DNA of 19,708 bases from an uncultured bacterium (GTDB taxonomy: Bacteria > Actinomycetota > Coriobacteriia > Coriobacteriales > Coriobacteriaceae): the NCBI GenBank assembly GCA_905215765.1, contig CAJMRP010000027.1, positions 1 to 19,708 on the forward strand, read 5' to 3'. Made by a program: the position numbers and the translations under genes. A model generated the notes under the pieces. It was not told the DNA's origin. It did not search any database and saw only the letters and a list, made by a program, of their open reading frames with translations. Positions 1 through 9,760 of this stretch are shown here, piece by piece (within the stretch, counting starts at the first letter, position 1; the number at the start of each line of letters is the position of its first letter).

Positions 1-704
1 TCGGCGTCGATAGGCTTGATGGTGTGGATGTTGATGACCTCGGCATCGATGCCGCGCTCGGCAAGGGCCTCGGCGGCTTCGAGAGCAGCAGAGACCATAA
101 GGCCGCAGGCGACAATAGTCACGTCGGAACCCTCGCGCATAAGGATGCCGCGACCCAGCTCGAACTCATAGGTCTCGGGGTCGTTGATGACGGGGGCGGC
201 CAAGCGGCCAAAGCGCATGTAGACAGGACCATCGAACTCATAGGCGGCACGTACGCATGCCTTTGCCTCGACGTCATCGGCAGGAACAACCACCGTCATG
301 CCCGGAATGGTGCGCATGAGAGCGATATCCTCGTTGCACTGGTGCGTAGCTCCGTCCTCGCCCACCGAGATACCGGCGTGCGTGGCGCCGATCTTGACGT
401 TGAGGTGCGGATAGCCAATGGAGTTGCGAACCTGCTCGAAAGCGCGGCCGGCAGCGAACATCGCAAAGGTGCTCGCAAAGGCAACGCGACCGGTGGTGGC
501 AACGCCCGCAGCCATGCCCATCAGGTTGGACTCGGCGATACTGGCATTGAAGAAGCGGTCGGGATAGACCGCCTTGAACTTTGCCGTCTGGGTAGCAGCC
601 GCCAGGTCGGCATCGAATACGACAAAGTCGTCGTGCTCGGCACCCAGCTCGACCAGGGCCTCACCATAGCTCGCGCGAGTGGCGATTCTCTTCACGTCTG
701 CCAT
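1..704 (-). CDS. Transketolase, C-terminal subunit (partial, 3' end outside window)
   Basis: Second half of a split transketolase, which moves two-carbon ketol units between sugar phosphates in the non-oxidative pentose phosphate pathway in the cytoplasm. About 234 codons are visible; the gene starts at 704 and runs off the left edge, so roughly the last quarter of a typical ~310-residue subunit is missing. Reading the minus strand gives MADVKRIATRASYGEAL, then the pyrimidine-binding domain with AESN at residues 57-60 (the Glu that activates thiamine diphosphate in this family) and GEDGATHQ at 115-122, a strong transketolase signature. The start is supported by AGGAGG about 8 nt upstream, inside the end of the previous gene. 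Its ATG shares one base with the TAA of the N-terminal subunit (TAATG), implying translational coupling and equal production of two subunits that must pair. A DXS-like enzyme is the main alternative but is usually a single longer chain. Confidence 0.93.
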   Translation of the reverse strand, partial: MADVKRIATRASYGEALVELGAEHDDFVVFDADLAAATQTAKFKAVYPDRFFNASIAESNLMGMAAGVATTGRVAFASTFAMFAAGRAFEQVRNSIGYPHLNVKIGATHAGISVGEDGATHQCNEDIALMRTIPGMTVVVPADDVEAKACVRAAYEFDGPVYMRFGRLAAPVINDPETYEFELGRGILMREGSDVTIVACGLMVSAALEAAEALAERGIDAEVINIHTIKPIDA

Positions 705-1537
705 TATTCGCCCTCCTTGTCATGAGCGTCGAGCTCGGCCATGGCCTGAGCGTACTGTTCGTCGTTGGGAGCCTTGCCATGCCAGCCAACCTGACCCTCC
801 ATGAAAGAGACGCCTTTGCCCTTGGTGGTTTCGCACACGATGCACGTGGGCATGCCGTGGGTCTCGCGAGCCTCGGCAAAGGCGGCGCGCAGCTGAGCGA
901 AGTCGTTGCCGTCGGCGACCTCGATCACATGGAACTTGAACGCACGGAACTTGTCAGCGATGGGCATCGCGGAGTTGACCTCCTCGATGGTGCCATCGAT
1001 CTGCAAGCCGTTGTGGTCGACGATCAAGCAGAGGTTATCGAGCGCGTGGTTGCCCGCAAACATAGCGGCCTCCCACACTTGGCCCTCCTCAATCTCGCCG
1101 TCGCCCAACAGGGCATAGGTGCGATAGGTATCGCCCCAATGCTGAGCGGCAAGTGCCATTCCCACGGCAGCGGAGACGCCCTGACCAAGTGAGCCGGTGG
1201 ACATGTCCACGCCCGGGGTATCGTTCATGTTGGGATGGCCCTGCAGGTGACTGCCGATGTGGCGCAGCGTCTCGAGATCCTCCTTGGGGAAGAATCCGCG
1301 CTCGGCGAGCACGGCGTACAGACCAGGCGCGCAGTGACCCTTGGAAAGCACGAAGCGATCGCGGTCGGCCTTGCGGGGGTCGGCCGGGTCGACGTTCATT
1401 TCCTCAAAGTACAGATAGGTCATGATGTCGGCAGCGCCGAGCGAACCGCCCGGATGGCCGGACTTGGCAGCGTGCACGCCGGTGACGATGCCCTTCCTTA
1501 CCTCGTTGGCAACCTTTTTGAGCTCTTCGTCGCTCAT
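704..1537 (-). CDS. Transketolase, N-terminal (TPP-binding) subunit
   Basis: First half of the split transketolase, 277 residues, the usual size for this subunit. It holds the diphosphate-binding half of the thiamine diphosphate site: SGHPGGSLGAADIM near residue 26, SKGH at 65-68, and the GDG...DHNGLQIDG cofactor motif spanning residues 145-182. The start has an AAGGAAGG ribosome binding site about 5 nt upstream. The stop overlaps the start of the C-terminal subunit by one base. A possible sigma-70-like promoter lies on the minus strand upstream (CATAAT at 1629-1624 with TGGTAA at 1651-1646, 16-bp spacing), but the -35 match is weak. Split transketolases are common in Gram-positive bacteria and often sit in sugar-utilisation loci; the downstream context is outside this window. 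Confidence 0.95.
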   Translation of the reverse strand: MSDEELKKVANEVRKGIVTGVHAAKSGHPGGSLGAADIMTYLYFEEMNVDPADPRKADRDRFVLSKGHCAPGLYAVLAERGFFPKEDLETLRHIGSHLQGHPNMNDTPGVDMSTGSLGQGVSAAVGMALAAQHWGDTYRTYALLGDGEIEEGQVWEAAMFAGNHALDNLCLIVDHNGLQIDGTIEEVNSAMPIADKFRAFKFHVIEVADGNDFAQLRAAFAEARETHGMPTCIVCETTKGKGVSFMEGQVGWHGKAPNDEQYAQAMAELDAHDKEGE

Positions 1538-1623
1538 TGTGCCTTCCTTTCATCCTCTTAAGACAAGATGCGCACGGCACGGAAAGGTAGTCCCAACACA
1601 GCCGCGATGCACGTACGTCATTC

Positions 1624-1651
1624 ATTATGCTGGAAACTGATTGCTTTACCA
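1624..1651 (-). promoter_or_regulatory. Possible promoter of the transketolase pair
   Basis: On the minus strand CATAAT (1629-1624) matches the -10 consensus at five of six bases, and TGGTAA (1651-1646) is a weak -35 at 16-bp spacing. It lies in an AT-rich patch of an otherwise GC-rich gap (1538-1784), about 90 bases before the gene. I saw no clear terminator for the preceding yitT gene in this gap, so read-through is possible. Confidence 0.3.
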
Positions 1652-1784
1652 GAGTTTTTATCATTATTTGAACAATTTAGCAGGCAGAACCGCTGATGAA
1701 ACGGTTTATCAATGTGAACGTCTTTTGGATGCGGTGACTGCCTCTCGCCCCGGCACAAAAATGATCCGCAAACCGAAATTCAGC

Positions 1785-2675
1785 CTACGCGTTAATGTCC
1801 TTGAATCCCTCACCGAAGGCTTCCGTAACGTCGGCAACCGTCACAATGGCGTGAGGATCGCGCTCGCGCACGATCGTTTTGAGGGTGTTGAGCTCTCGAC
1901 GGCTAACAATCACCATGATCACCGGCTTCTCGACGCCCGAATACATACCGGTCGCCTTTAATTTGGTGCAGCCGCGTCCCAGACCATACATGATGTCGGC
2001 CGCGATATCGGGGAAATTGTCCGAGATGATGAGTACCATACGACGCTTATTGCCGCCATCGACCACGGCATCGATCACATAGCCGCTAATCACCATCGAA
2101 AGTCCTGCGTACAGAGCATTTTCGAGCGAGAAGACCGGAGCCGATGCCGCACATACGGCAACGTCGATTGCCATGACGGTCGAGCCCACCGGCAGCGAGG
2201 TGTTACGCGAGATGATTTGGCCAATCGTGTCCGAGCCGCCGGTGTTGGCGCCGGCGCGCAACACCATGCCGTAACCAATGCCCGTGATAATGCCGCCCCA
2301 CATAGCGGGAAGCATCAGGTCCGCATGTGCCAAAGGCGCTACAAACGGGGCAAACAGATCGGTAAAGAAGCCCAGCAGCACAAAGCCCGTCGCCGTCTGT
2401 ACCACGTAGAACATGCCGCCCTCGCGCATAACGAGCAGCAGCAGCAAGGCATTCATCACGATGGTCTGGATACCGACGGGAAGCGACACGCCTCGCGCTG
2501 CGCCGATCGCCTGGATAATCGTCGCAAGGCCCGTAACGCCACCGGCGGCAAGACCGTTGGGAATCAAAAACAGGTCGGTCGCGATGGCGGCCAAGGCACA
2601 CCCCAACATGATCTGGGGCAGATCATGAAAGAAGTTCATCGAAAGAATGCGCTTGATGTCCAGACGATATGCCAT
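1785..2675 (-). CDS. YitT family membrane protein (DUF161/DUF2179)
   Basis: Predicted integral membrane protein of 296 residues with several hydrophobic helices in roughly the first 205 residues and a soluble C-terminal DUF2179 domain (about 215-296). Family hallmarks are NGLAAGGVTGLATI near residue 40, GANTGGSDTIGQI near 142, and a C-terminal stretch with SRRELNTLKTIV followed by DPHAIVTVADV and GEGF, typical of YitT proteins. The transport substrate or role of the family is not established. An upstream in-frame start at 2702 would add nine residues, but GAGGGAGG sits about 4 nt before the internal ATG at 2675, so I chose that one. The reading frame stops at TAG. It lies between prfB and the transketolase genes. 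Its short leader contains a terminator-like hairpin ending just before the ribosome binding site. Confidence 0.9.
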   Translation of the reverse strand: MAYRLDIKRILSMNFFHDLPQIMLGCALAAIATDLFLIPNGLAAGGVTGLATIIQAIGAARGVSLPVGIQTIVMNALLLLLVMREGGMFYVVQTATGFVLLGFFTDLFAPFVAPLAHADLMLPAMWGGIITGIGYGMVLRAGANTGGSDTIGQIISRNTSLPVGSTVMAIDVAVCAASAPVFSLENALYAGLSMVISGYVIDAVVDGGNKRRMVLIISDNFPDIAADIMYGLGRGCTKLKATGMYSGVEKPVIMVIVSRRELNTLKTIVRERDPHAIVTVADVTEAFGEGFKDINA

Positions 2676-2687
2676 GCTGCCTCCCTC

Positions 2688-2716
2688 AAAAAAGCGCACC
2701 ACATCGGATGCGCTTT
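2688..2716 (-). terminator. Terminator-like hairpin in the yitT leader
   Basis: On the minus strand AAAGCGCA (2716-2709) and TGCGCTTT (2698-2691) form an 8-bp stem with a 10-nt loop, followed without a gap by a T run (to 2688). It ends only about 12 nt before the yitT start codon and just before its ribosome binding site. It could be a last terminator for prfB read-through or an attenuator within the yitT leader. Confidence 0.65.
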
Positions 2717-2725
2717 GAACTTCTT

Positions 2726-2754
2726 CTTGTATTCGATTCTACCGATTCGCCCAA
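2726..2754 (-). promoter_or_regulatory. Possible yitT promoter
   Basis: On the minus strand TTGGGC (2754-2749) and TACAAG (2731-2726) are spaced by exactly 17 bp. Both hexamers are partial matches to the consensus. If used, transcription would start near 2720 and the leader would contain the terminator-like hairpin at 2716-2688. Confidence 0.35.
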
Positions 2755-2755
2755 C

Positions 2756-2781
2756 AAAAACCACCCCTGCGCAGGGTTTGT
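2756..2781 (-). terminator. Probable terminator after prfB
   Basis: The palindrome CCCTGCGCAGGG (2765-2776) is flanked on the minus strand by an A-rich 5' side and GGTTTTTG on the 3' side, giving a GC-rich stem followed by a T run about 65 bases after the prfB stop. The loop is short and the outer pairing imperfect, so confidence is moderate. Confidence 0.5.
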
Positions 2782-2842
2782 TCTGGATACAAAACCGCCC
2801 TGCTCGGAAAGCCTTGACCCATTTCCATATAAACTGAGCGGT

Positions 2843-3990
2843 TTATGCAGACGGGGTCTCCGCGTCAGCGTTGCCGGTAGCCCAACGGTGATAGCCAATC
2901 ACAAACGGATCCAGGTCGCCGTCGTCAAGAACCGCCTCGACGTTGCTGGTCTCCACGCCCGTGCGCAGGTCCTTAACCATCTGGTACGGGTAGAGCACGT
3001 AGCTGCGAATCTGGTTGCCAAAACCAATTGTGGTCTTGGGTCCGCGAATCTCATCCAGGGCCTCGGCGCGCTTTTCGAGCTCAATCTCGTACAGACGCGC
3101 CTTGAGGATCTGCATGCACGCGGCCTTGTTTTGAATCTGGCTGCGCTCGTTTTGACACGTGACCACGATACCGCTGGGAAAATGTGTCACGCGCACGGCA
3201 GAGTCGGTGGTGTTGACACCCTGGCCGCCCGGGCCGCTTGCGTGGTACACGTCGACGCGAATGTCATCGGGATTAATCTCGATATCGATATCGTCGGGCA
3301 GCACCGGAATGACCTCGACGCCGGCAAACGTAGTCTGGCGGCGCTTCTTGTCGTCGGTAGGGCTAATGCGCACCAGGCGGTGAACTCCGGCCTCGGCACG
3401 AAGCATGCCAAAGGCATCCTTGCCTTCGACGGTAAAGGTCGCGCGATCGATGCCGATGACCTCTGCCGCGGGGCAATCGTTGATGGTGACCTTCCAACCG
3501 CGACGCTGGCAGTACTTCATGTACATCTTAAAGAGCATGAAGGTCCAGTCCTGGGCCTCCAGGCCACCCTGTCCGGGCTTGATGGTCACAATCGCGTCGC
3601 CGTGATCGAACTCGCCGGTAAACCAGCTCGCAAGCTCAAGCTCGTCGATGGCGCGGGATAGGCGCTCCGCCGTGGCGGCAGCCTCCCCACGCAGCGCGGC
3701 GGCATCGGGGTCATCGCCCATTTCCTCGGCAAGCTCCAACGCGGCGCGAGCATCGGAAAGCTCACCGCGCGCGGTATCCACGGCGGCGATATCCTCCTTG
3801 GCGCGCGCAATCTCCTCCATCGTGGCGCGAGCGGCATCGGCGTCATCCCAAAAACCCGGGGCGACGCTTTTGGCCTCGAGCTCCGCTACGCGGGTGCGCT
3901 TCTCGTCCAAATGGAGATATGACTCGACCTCGCCGAGTCGGTCCGCAAACGCGTCCAACTCGGCGGGCGTTACCTCTAGAGCCTCGGCCA

Positions 3991-3991
<1 letters not shown>
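2843..3991 (-). CDS. prfB: Peptide chain release factor 2 (RF2), variant SPT motif
   Basis: Cytoplasmic RF2, 382 residues; the family recognises UAA and UGA in the ribosomal A site and triggers peptide release. The catalytic GGQ is at residues 255-257 within GPGGQGVN. The codon-recognition loop reads RISPTDDKKRRQTTF, so the tripeptide is SPT (210-212) where RF2 normally has SPF; everything around it aligns with RF2, not with the RF1 PxT loop. An N-terminal coiled-coil domain covers about residues 1-115. The early region (ESYLHLDEK, residues 23-31) is read straight through, so the programmed +1 frameshift at an internal UGA found in many bacterial prfB genes is absent. The start ATG overlaps the secA TAA by one base (TAATG), so prfB is probably translated by ribosomes finishing secA. 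The gene itself stops with TAA. Confidence 0.97.
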
Positions 3992-6798
<2,807 letters not shown>

Positions 6799-6925
6799 GT
6801 GGTTTTCCTTTTTGGCCATCGCCCGCGGCATGAAACCTTGGACGAGTTAAACACAGATATTTGTACTTTAGCCAAACAAGGCGCCGCCTATGCGGTCGAC
6901 ACGCTCGACCACGTAATAACTACGA

Positions 6926-7060
6926 CAGCCTGCCAAAAAGGGACTGGTTTATTTTGGCAGCTTTTATCTGGGAAAACGCTGCCTCTCTGCCATTTGGTGC
7001 AAATCAACCTGTCCCATTCGCACCAACCTGGTGCAATGGGGACGGGTTAGCTTGCACCAA
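6926..7060. repeat. Palindromic repeat cluster between rpmE and secA
   Basis: This fills much of the 340-base gene-free gap 6799-7138. The first element pairs CTGCCAAAA (6930-6938) with TTTTGGCAG (6952-6960) around a loop containing GGGACTGG. The second is a long imperfect inverted repeat: the arm from 6994 to about 7025 (starting TTGGTGCAA) matches the reverse complement of about 7029-7060 (ending TTGCACCAA) over about 32 bases with scattered mismatches. Its tip is GCACCA/TGGTGC, and the arms carry GTCCC and GGGGACGGG. No reading frame here is convincing. Confidence 0.7.
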
Positions 7061-7101
7061 TAAAAAGAAAAGGGCCGCGCACCCAAATGGATGCGCGGCC
7101 C
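7060..7101 (-). terminator. Intrinsic terminator of rpmE
   Basis: On the minus strand a perfect 10-bp stem GGGCCGCGCA (7101-7092) / TGCGCGGCCC (7081-7072) with a 10-nt loop is followed by TTTTCTTTTTA. It lies about 38 bases after the rpmE stop and insulates rpmE from secA. Confidence 0.93.
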
Positions 7102-7138
7102 TTATGCCATGAATGCGAGTGTTTCCGCGGCGAGCTAT

Positions 7139-7564
7139 TTACTCAGCAGCCTCGGTGGTCTCGGCCTCGGCAGCGGCCTCCTCGACGGGAGCCTCTGCGG
7201 GAGCCTCGGCGGCCTGCTTGGCAGCCTCCTCGGCAAACTTAGCGGCACGCTTAGCCTTCTCGGCAGCCTTAGCCTCAGCGGCGGCCTTGCGAGCGGCCTC
7301 GGCCTCAGCAGCCTTGGCGGCCTTGGCAGCCTTGGCCTCCTCGGCCTTCTTGAGCTGAGCGGCAGCGGCGCCACCGAACTTGTCGGCGAAGCGCTGGACG
7401 CGTCCACCGGTGTCGACGAACTTCTGCTGGCCGGTGTAGAACGGGTGGCACTCGTTGCAAAGCTCGACCTTCATCTCGGACACGGTAGCGTGCGTCTTGA
7501 AGGTGTTGCCGCAGGAGCACGTCACCGTGCACTCGACATACTGGGGATGGATACCCTGCTTCAT
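7139..7564 (-). CDS. rpmE: Ribosomal protein bL31 with long Ala/Glu/Lys-rich tail
   Basis: Large-subunit ribosomal protein L31, which bridges the two subunits near the central protuberance. Residues 1-65 are a canonical zinc-type L31: MKQGIHPQY, then CSC (Cys16, Cys18) and CNEC (Cys36, Cys39) as the zinc-ribbon pairs, followed by HPFYTGQQKFVDTGGRV. The protein is 141 residues, about twice the usual 65-75, because of a tail from about residue 66 made almost entirely of Ala, Glu and Lys, becoming strongly acidic at the end. The tail is in frame and uninterrupted, so it is not an obvious frameshift artefact. AAGGAG lies 7 nt before the ATG. The gene stands alone, with its own promoter, structured leader and terminator. 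The zinc form would be expected when zinc is plentiful. Confidence 0.95.
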   Translation of the reverse strand: MKQGIHPQYVECTVTCSCGNTFKTHATVSEMKVELCNECHPFYTGQQKFVDTGGRVQRFADKFGGAAAAQLKKAEEAKAAKAAKAAEAEAARKAAAEAKAAEKAKRAAKFAEEAAKQAAEAPAEAPVEEAAAEAETTEAAE

Positions 7565-7643
7565 GGTAGGACTCCTTATTGGTCAGGCGCTGGTTACCGA
7601 TCAGCGCATAAGGCGTCTTGGTTTCCGACCAAGACAACAAACT
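7565..7643 (-). promoter_or_regulatory. Structured rpmE leader, candidate L31 autoregulatory element
   Basis: The leader RNA holds two adjacent 21-nt hairpins. The first (7635-7615) has stem GTCTTGG/CCAAGAC and loop TCGGAAA. The second (7607-7587) has stem GCGCTG/CAGCGC and loop TCGGTAA. The seven bases between them contain CCTTAT (7613-7608), the exact complement of ATAAGG at 7579-7574, which includes the start of the ribosome binding site. So the second hairpin can be enclosed by a stem that hides the site. Leaders controlling L31 are known in several bacterial groups; assignment of this one to a known family needs a covariance search. Confidence 0.7.
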
Positions 7644-7648
7644 CGGCT

Positions 7649-7677
7649 ATGGTACCACGGCGTCGAGCGTCCCACAA
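7649..7677 (-). promoter_or_regulatory. Probable rpmE promoter
   Basis: On the minus strand TTGTGG (7677-7672) and TACCAT (7654-7649) are separated by 17 bp. The predicted start near 7643 lies just before the first leader hairpin, which fits a transcript that begins with the regulatory structure. Confidence 0.5.
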
Positions 7678-7822
7678 AAGGTTCACGGTCTTTGCGTTGT
7701 GCATCGCGCCCAAGGCACGGCAGACGACACGACGAATCGCGGCAAACGGGCGCCTTTGCCCCTTCTCCCATGTTGCAGACGTGTAACGCCGCAGCAAAGG
7801 TGCCCTTTTTTGCGCCAGACAG

Positions 7823-7843
7823 GTACAATGATGAACACTGTAC
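7823..7843 (+). promoter_or_regulatory. -10 element and operator-like palindrome before the ACT-domain gene
   Basis: TACAAT (7824-7829) is a good -10 hexamer but no convincing -35 is seen. It sits inside an inverted repeat, GTACAATG (7823-7830) and CACTGTAC (7836-7843), with one mismatch and a 5-base gap, placed where a repressor could block RNA polymerase. The rest of the divergent gap 7565-7889 contains the rpmE leader and promoter, and nothing else that I can name. Confidence 0.4.
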
Positions 7844-7889
7844 CGTAGCGGAGCGCCCCGCGCGCCGCAATCACGCGAAAGGGTTTCCC

Positions 7890-8177
7890 ATGGCCGAGAT
7901 CTCGTCCTCCCGCATCGTCATCACCGTCCTTGGCAAGAACCGCCCCGGTATCGTCGCCGGCGTCACCCGTGTTCTGGGCGAGGCCAACGTCGACATCCGC
8001 GACATTACGCAGTCCATTATCGAGGACATCTTCACCATGACCATGCTGGCCGACACCGCCGAGTCCAAGCTCGACTTCGCCGAGCTGCAGAAGGCCCTGG
8101 CCGACGCAGGCGAGCTTTCGGGCGTCAACGTGTCCATTCAGCGCGAGGACGTCTTTAACTTTATGTACCGCCTGTAG
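7890..8177 (+). CDS. ACT domain protein (UPF0237 family)
   Basis: Small cytoplasmic protein of 95 residues consisting almost wholly of one ACT domain, a fold that commonly binds amino acids or other small ligands. The start reads SRIVITVLGKNRPGIVAGVTRVLGEANVDI, the beta-alpha-beta pattern with the KNRPG(I)V turn typical of ACT domains of the GcvR/UPF0237 group. The C-terminus VNVSIQREDVFNFMYRL is also characteristic. The frame is open upstream to 7455, but GAAAGGG lies about 6 nt before the ATG at 7890, and the upstream part is the rpmE leader on the other strand, so I use 7890. It is followed 77 bases later by citrate synthase with no terminator between, so the two may be co-transcribed. Ligand and target are unknown. 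Confidence 0.9.
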   Translation: MAEISSSRIVITVLGKNRPGIVAGVTRVLGEANVDIRDITQSIIEDIFTMTMLADTAESKLDFAELQKALADAGELSGVNVSIQREDVFNFMYRL

Positions 8178-8254
8178 CGAACAAGCCGCTCGGGGCAGCC
8201 TGACGTCATATCGTCCAAGCGCGCCGCCCCAAAGCGGACCGGAGAGGAGCGCGC

Positions 8255-9673
8255 ATGGCCTACGACGCCAAGAAAATCTACTACCGCTTCGACGATCACC
8301 TGAGCCGCCTGGTTCTGGATTACGAGGCGAGCCGTCAGATTTCGCCCGAAAGCGAAAACCTCTACCACGGCCTGCCGACCGACCCTTATGACGAGGACCT
8401 GTTTGTCGAGCACAATGTCAAACGCGGCCTGCGCAATGCAGACGGCTCGGGCGTGGTCGCGGGCCTCACTCGCATCTCGGACGTACATGGCTACAACAAG
8501 GTCGACGGTAAGGTCGTGCCCGATCAAGGCAAACTCACGCTTCGTGGCTACAGCATCGAGGATCTGGTCAACAACGCCCAGGCCGAGGATCGCTATGGCT
8601 ACGAAGAGGTCGCCTACCTGCTCATCACGGGCTCACTGCCCACCAAAGAGGAGCTCGACGGTTTTTGCGGACGCCTGGGTGCTTTTAGGCATCTGAGCGA
8701 CGAATACGTCCGCGAGTTCCCCATGACCACGGTGTCGTCGAGCATCATGAATGTGCTTCAGCGCGCCGTGCTGCTGCTCTACGCCTTCGACGCCGAGCCC
8801 GACGCCATTACACCCGAGCACGAAATCGACGTCGCCATCTCCATGCTCGCCCGTCTCCCCCGCATCGCCGCCTTCGCGCATATGGCCTCGGTCGCCAAGC
8901 GTCGCGGCTCCGAGGTTCATGTACCGCACCCCACACCCGGCCTCTCCACCGCCGAGACCATCCTGCAGGTGCTCCGCGGCGGCATGGCATTCACCCGCGA
9001 CGAAGCCATGCTGCTCGACGTGATGCTCATGCTGCATGCCGAGCACGGCGGCGGCAACAACTCCACGTTTGCCTGCCGCGTGCTGTCCTCCTCGGCCACC
9101 GACCCGTATTCCGCCTACGCCGCGGCTATCGGCTCGCTCAAGGGCCCGCGCCACGGCGGCGCCAACGCCAAAGTCGTGTCCATGCACGAGGACATCCGCG
9201 CGCATGTCTCCAATTGGGAGGACGAGGACGAGGTCGCAGCCTACCTGGGCAAGATTCTCGACAAGCAGGCCTTCGACGGCACGGGCCTCATCTACGGTAT
9301 GGGCCACGCCGTCTACACGCTGAGCGACCCGCGCGCCGAGGTGTGCCGCCGTTACGCGCGCACGCTTGCCGCCAAGAAGGACCTGGGCGATGAGTTCGCG
9401 CTCATCGAGCGCATCGAGCGCCTGGCACCGCAGGTGATGCGCGATCACGGCATGACCAAGCCCATCTGCGCCAACATCGACCTGTACACGGGCTTTATCT
9501 ACAAGATGCTCGGCGTGCCCGAGACACTCTTTACGCCGCTGTTCGCCGTCGCCCGCATGGCCGGCTGGTCGGCGCACCGCATGGAAGAGCTCTTCTGCGC
9601 GCACCGCATCATCCGTCCCGCGTATCGCCCGGTTATCGAGCCGCTGGAGTACAAGCCGCTCGCCGATCGCTAG
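8255..9673 (+). CDS. gltA: Citrate synthase
   Basis: Condenses acetyl-CoA with oxaloacetate to citrate, the entry to the TCA cycle or to glutamate synthesis in organisms with an incomplete cycle. 472 residues, of the longer type with an N-terminal extension. Active-site residues can be aligned: His264 in AEHGGGNNS (oxaloacetate binding), His300 in GPRHGGANAK, His351 in GMGHAVYT and Asp409 in NIDLYTG. The Arg that follows the third His in E. coli-type enzymes (GHRVY) is Ala here, which I believe is usual for this subgroup. GAGAGGAG precedes the ATG by about 6 nt. The gene ends with TAG and a strong terminator follows. 2-methylcitrate synthase activity cannot be excluded from sequence, but no propionate genes are nearby. 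Confidence 0.95.
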   Translation: MAYDAKKIYYRFDDHLSRLVLDYEASRQISPESENLYHGLPTDPYDEDLFVEHNVKRGLRNADGSGVVAGLTRISDVHGYNKVDGKVVPDQGKLTLRGYSIEDLVNNAQAEDRYGYEEVAYLLITGSLPTKEELDGFCGRLGAFRHLSDEYVREFPMTTVSSSIMNVLQRAVLLLYAFDAEPDAITPEHEIDVAISMLARLPRIAAFAHMASVAKRRGSEVHVPHPTPGLSTAETILQVLRGGMAFTRDEAMLLDVMLMLHAEHGGGNNSTFACRVLSSSATDPYSAYAAAIGSLKGPRHGGANAKVVSMHEDIRAHVSNWEDEDEVAAYLGKILDKQAFDGTGLIYGMGHAVYTLSDPRAEVCRRYARTLAAKKDLGDEFALIERIERLAPQVMRDHGMTKPICANIDLYTGFIYKMLGVPETLFTPLFAVARMAGWSAHRMEELFCAHRIIRPAYRPVIEPLEYKPLADR

Positions 9674-9696
9674 AACGCGGACCGTTATAGAACCCG

Positions 9697-9735
9697 AGCG
9701 TGGCCAGGGCATCACCGCCCTCGGCCACGCTTTTT
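9697..9735 (+). terminator. Intrinsic terminator of gltA
   Basis: AGCGTGGCC plus AGGGC (9697-9710) pairs with GCCCT and GGCCACGCT (9717-9731), leaving one bulged C and a 6-nt loop. The stem is about 14 bp and runs directly into TTTTT. Confidence 0.9.
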
Positions 9736-9760
9736 ATGCCAGTAGAAAGGATCGCAACAA

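Noticed and set aside
3900..3930. Programmed +1 frameshift site in prfB
   Set aside because: The expected CTT TGA site is absent; the region coding ESYLHLDEK reads through in one frame.
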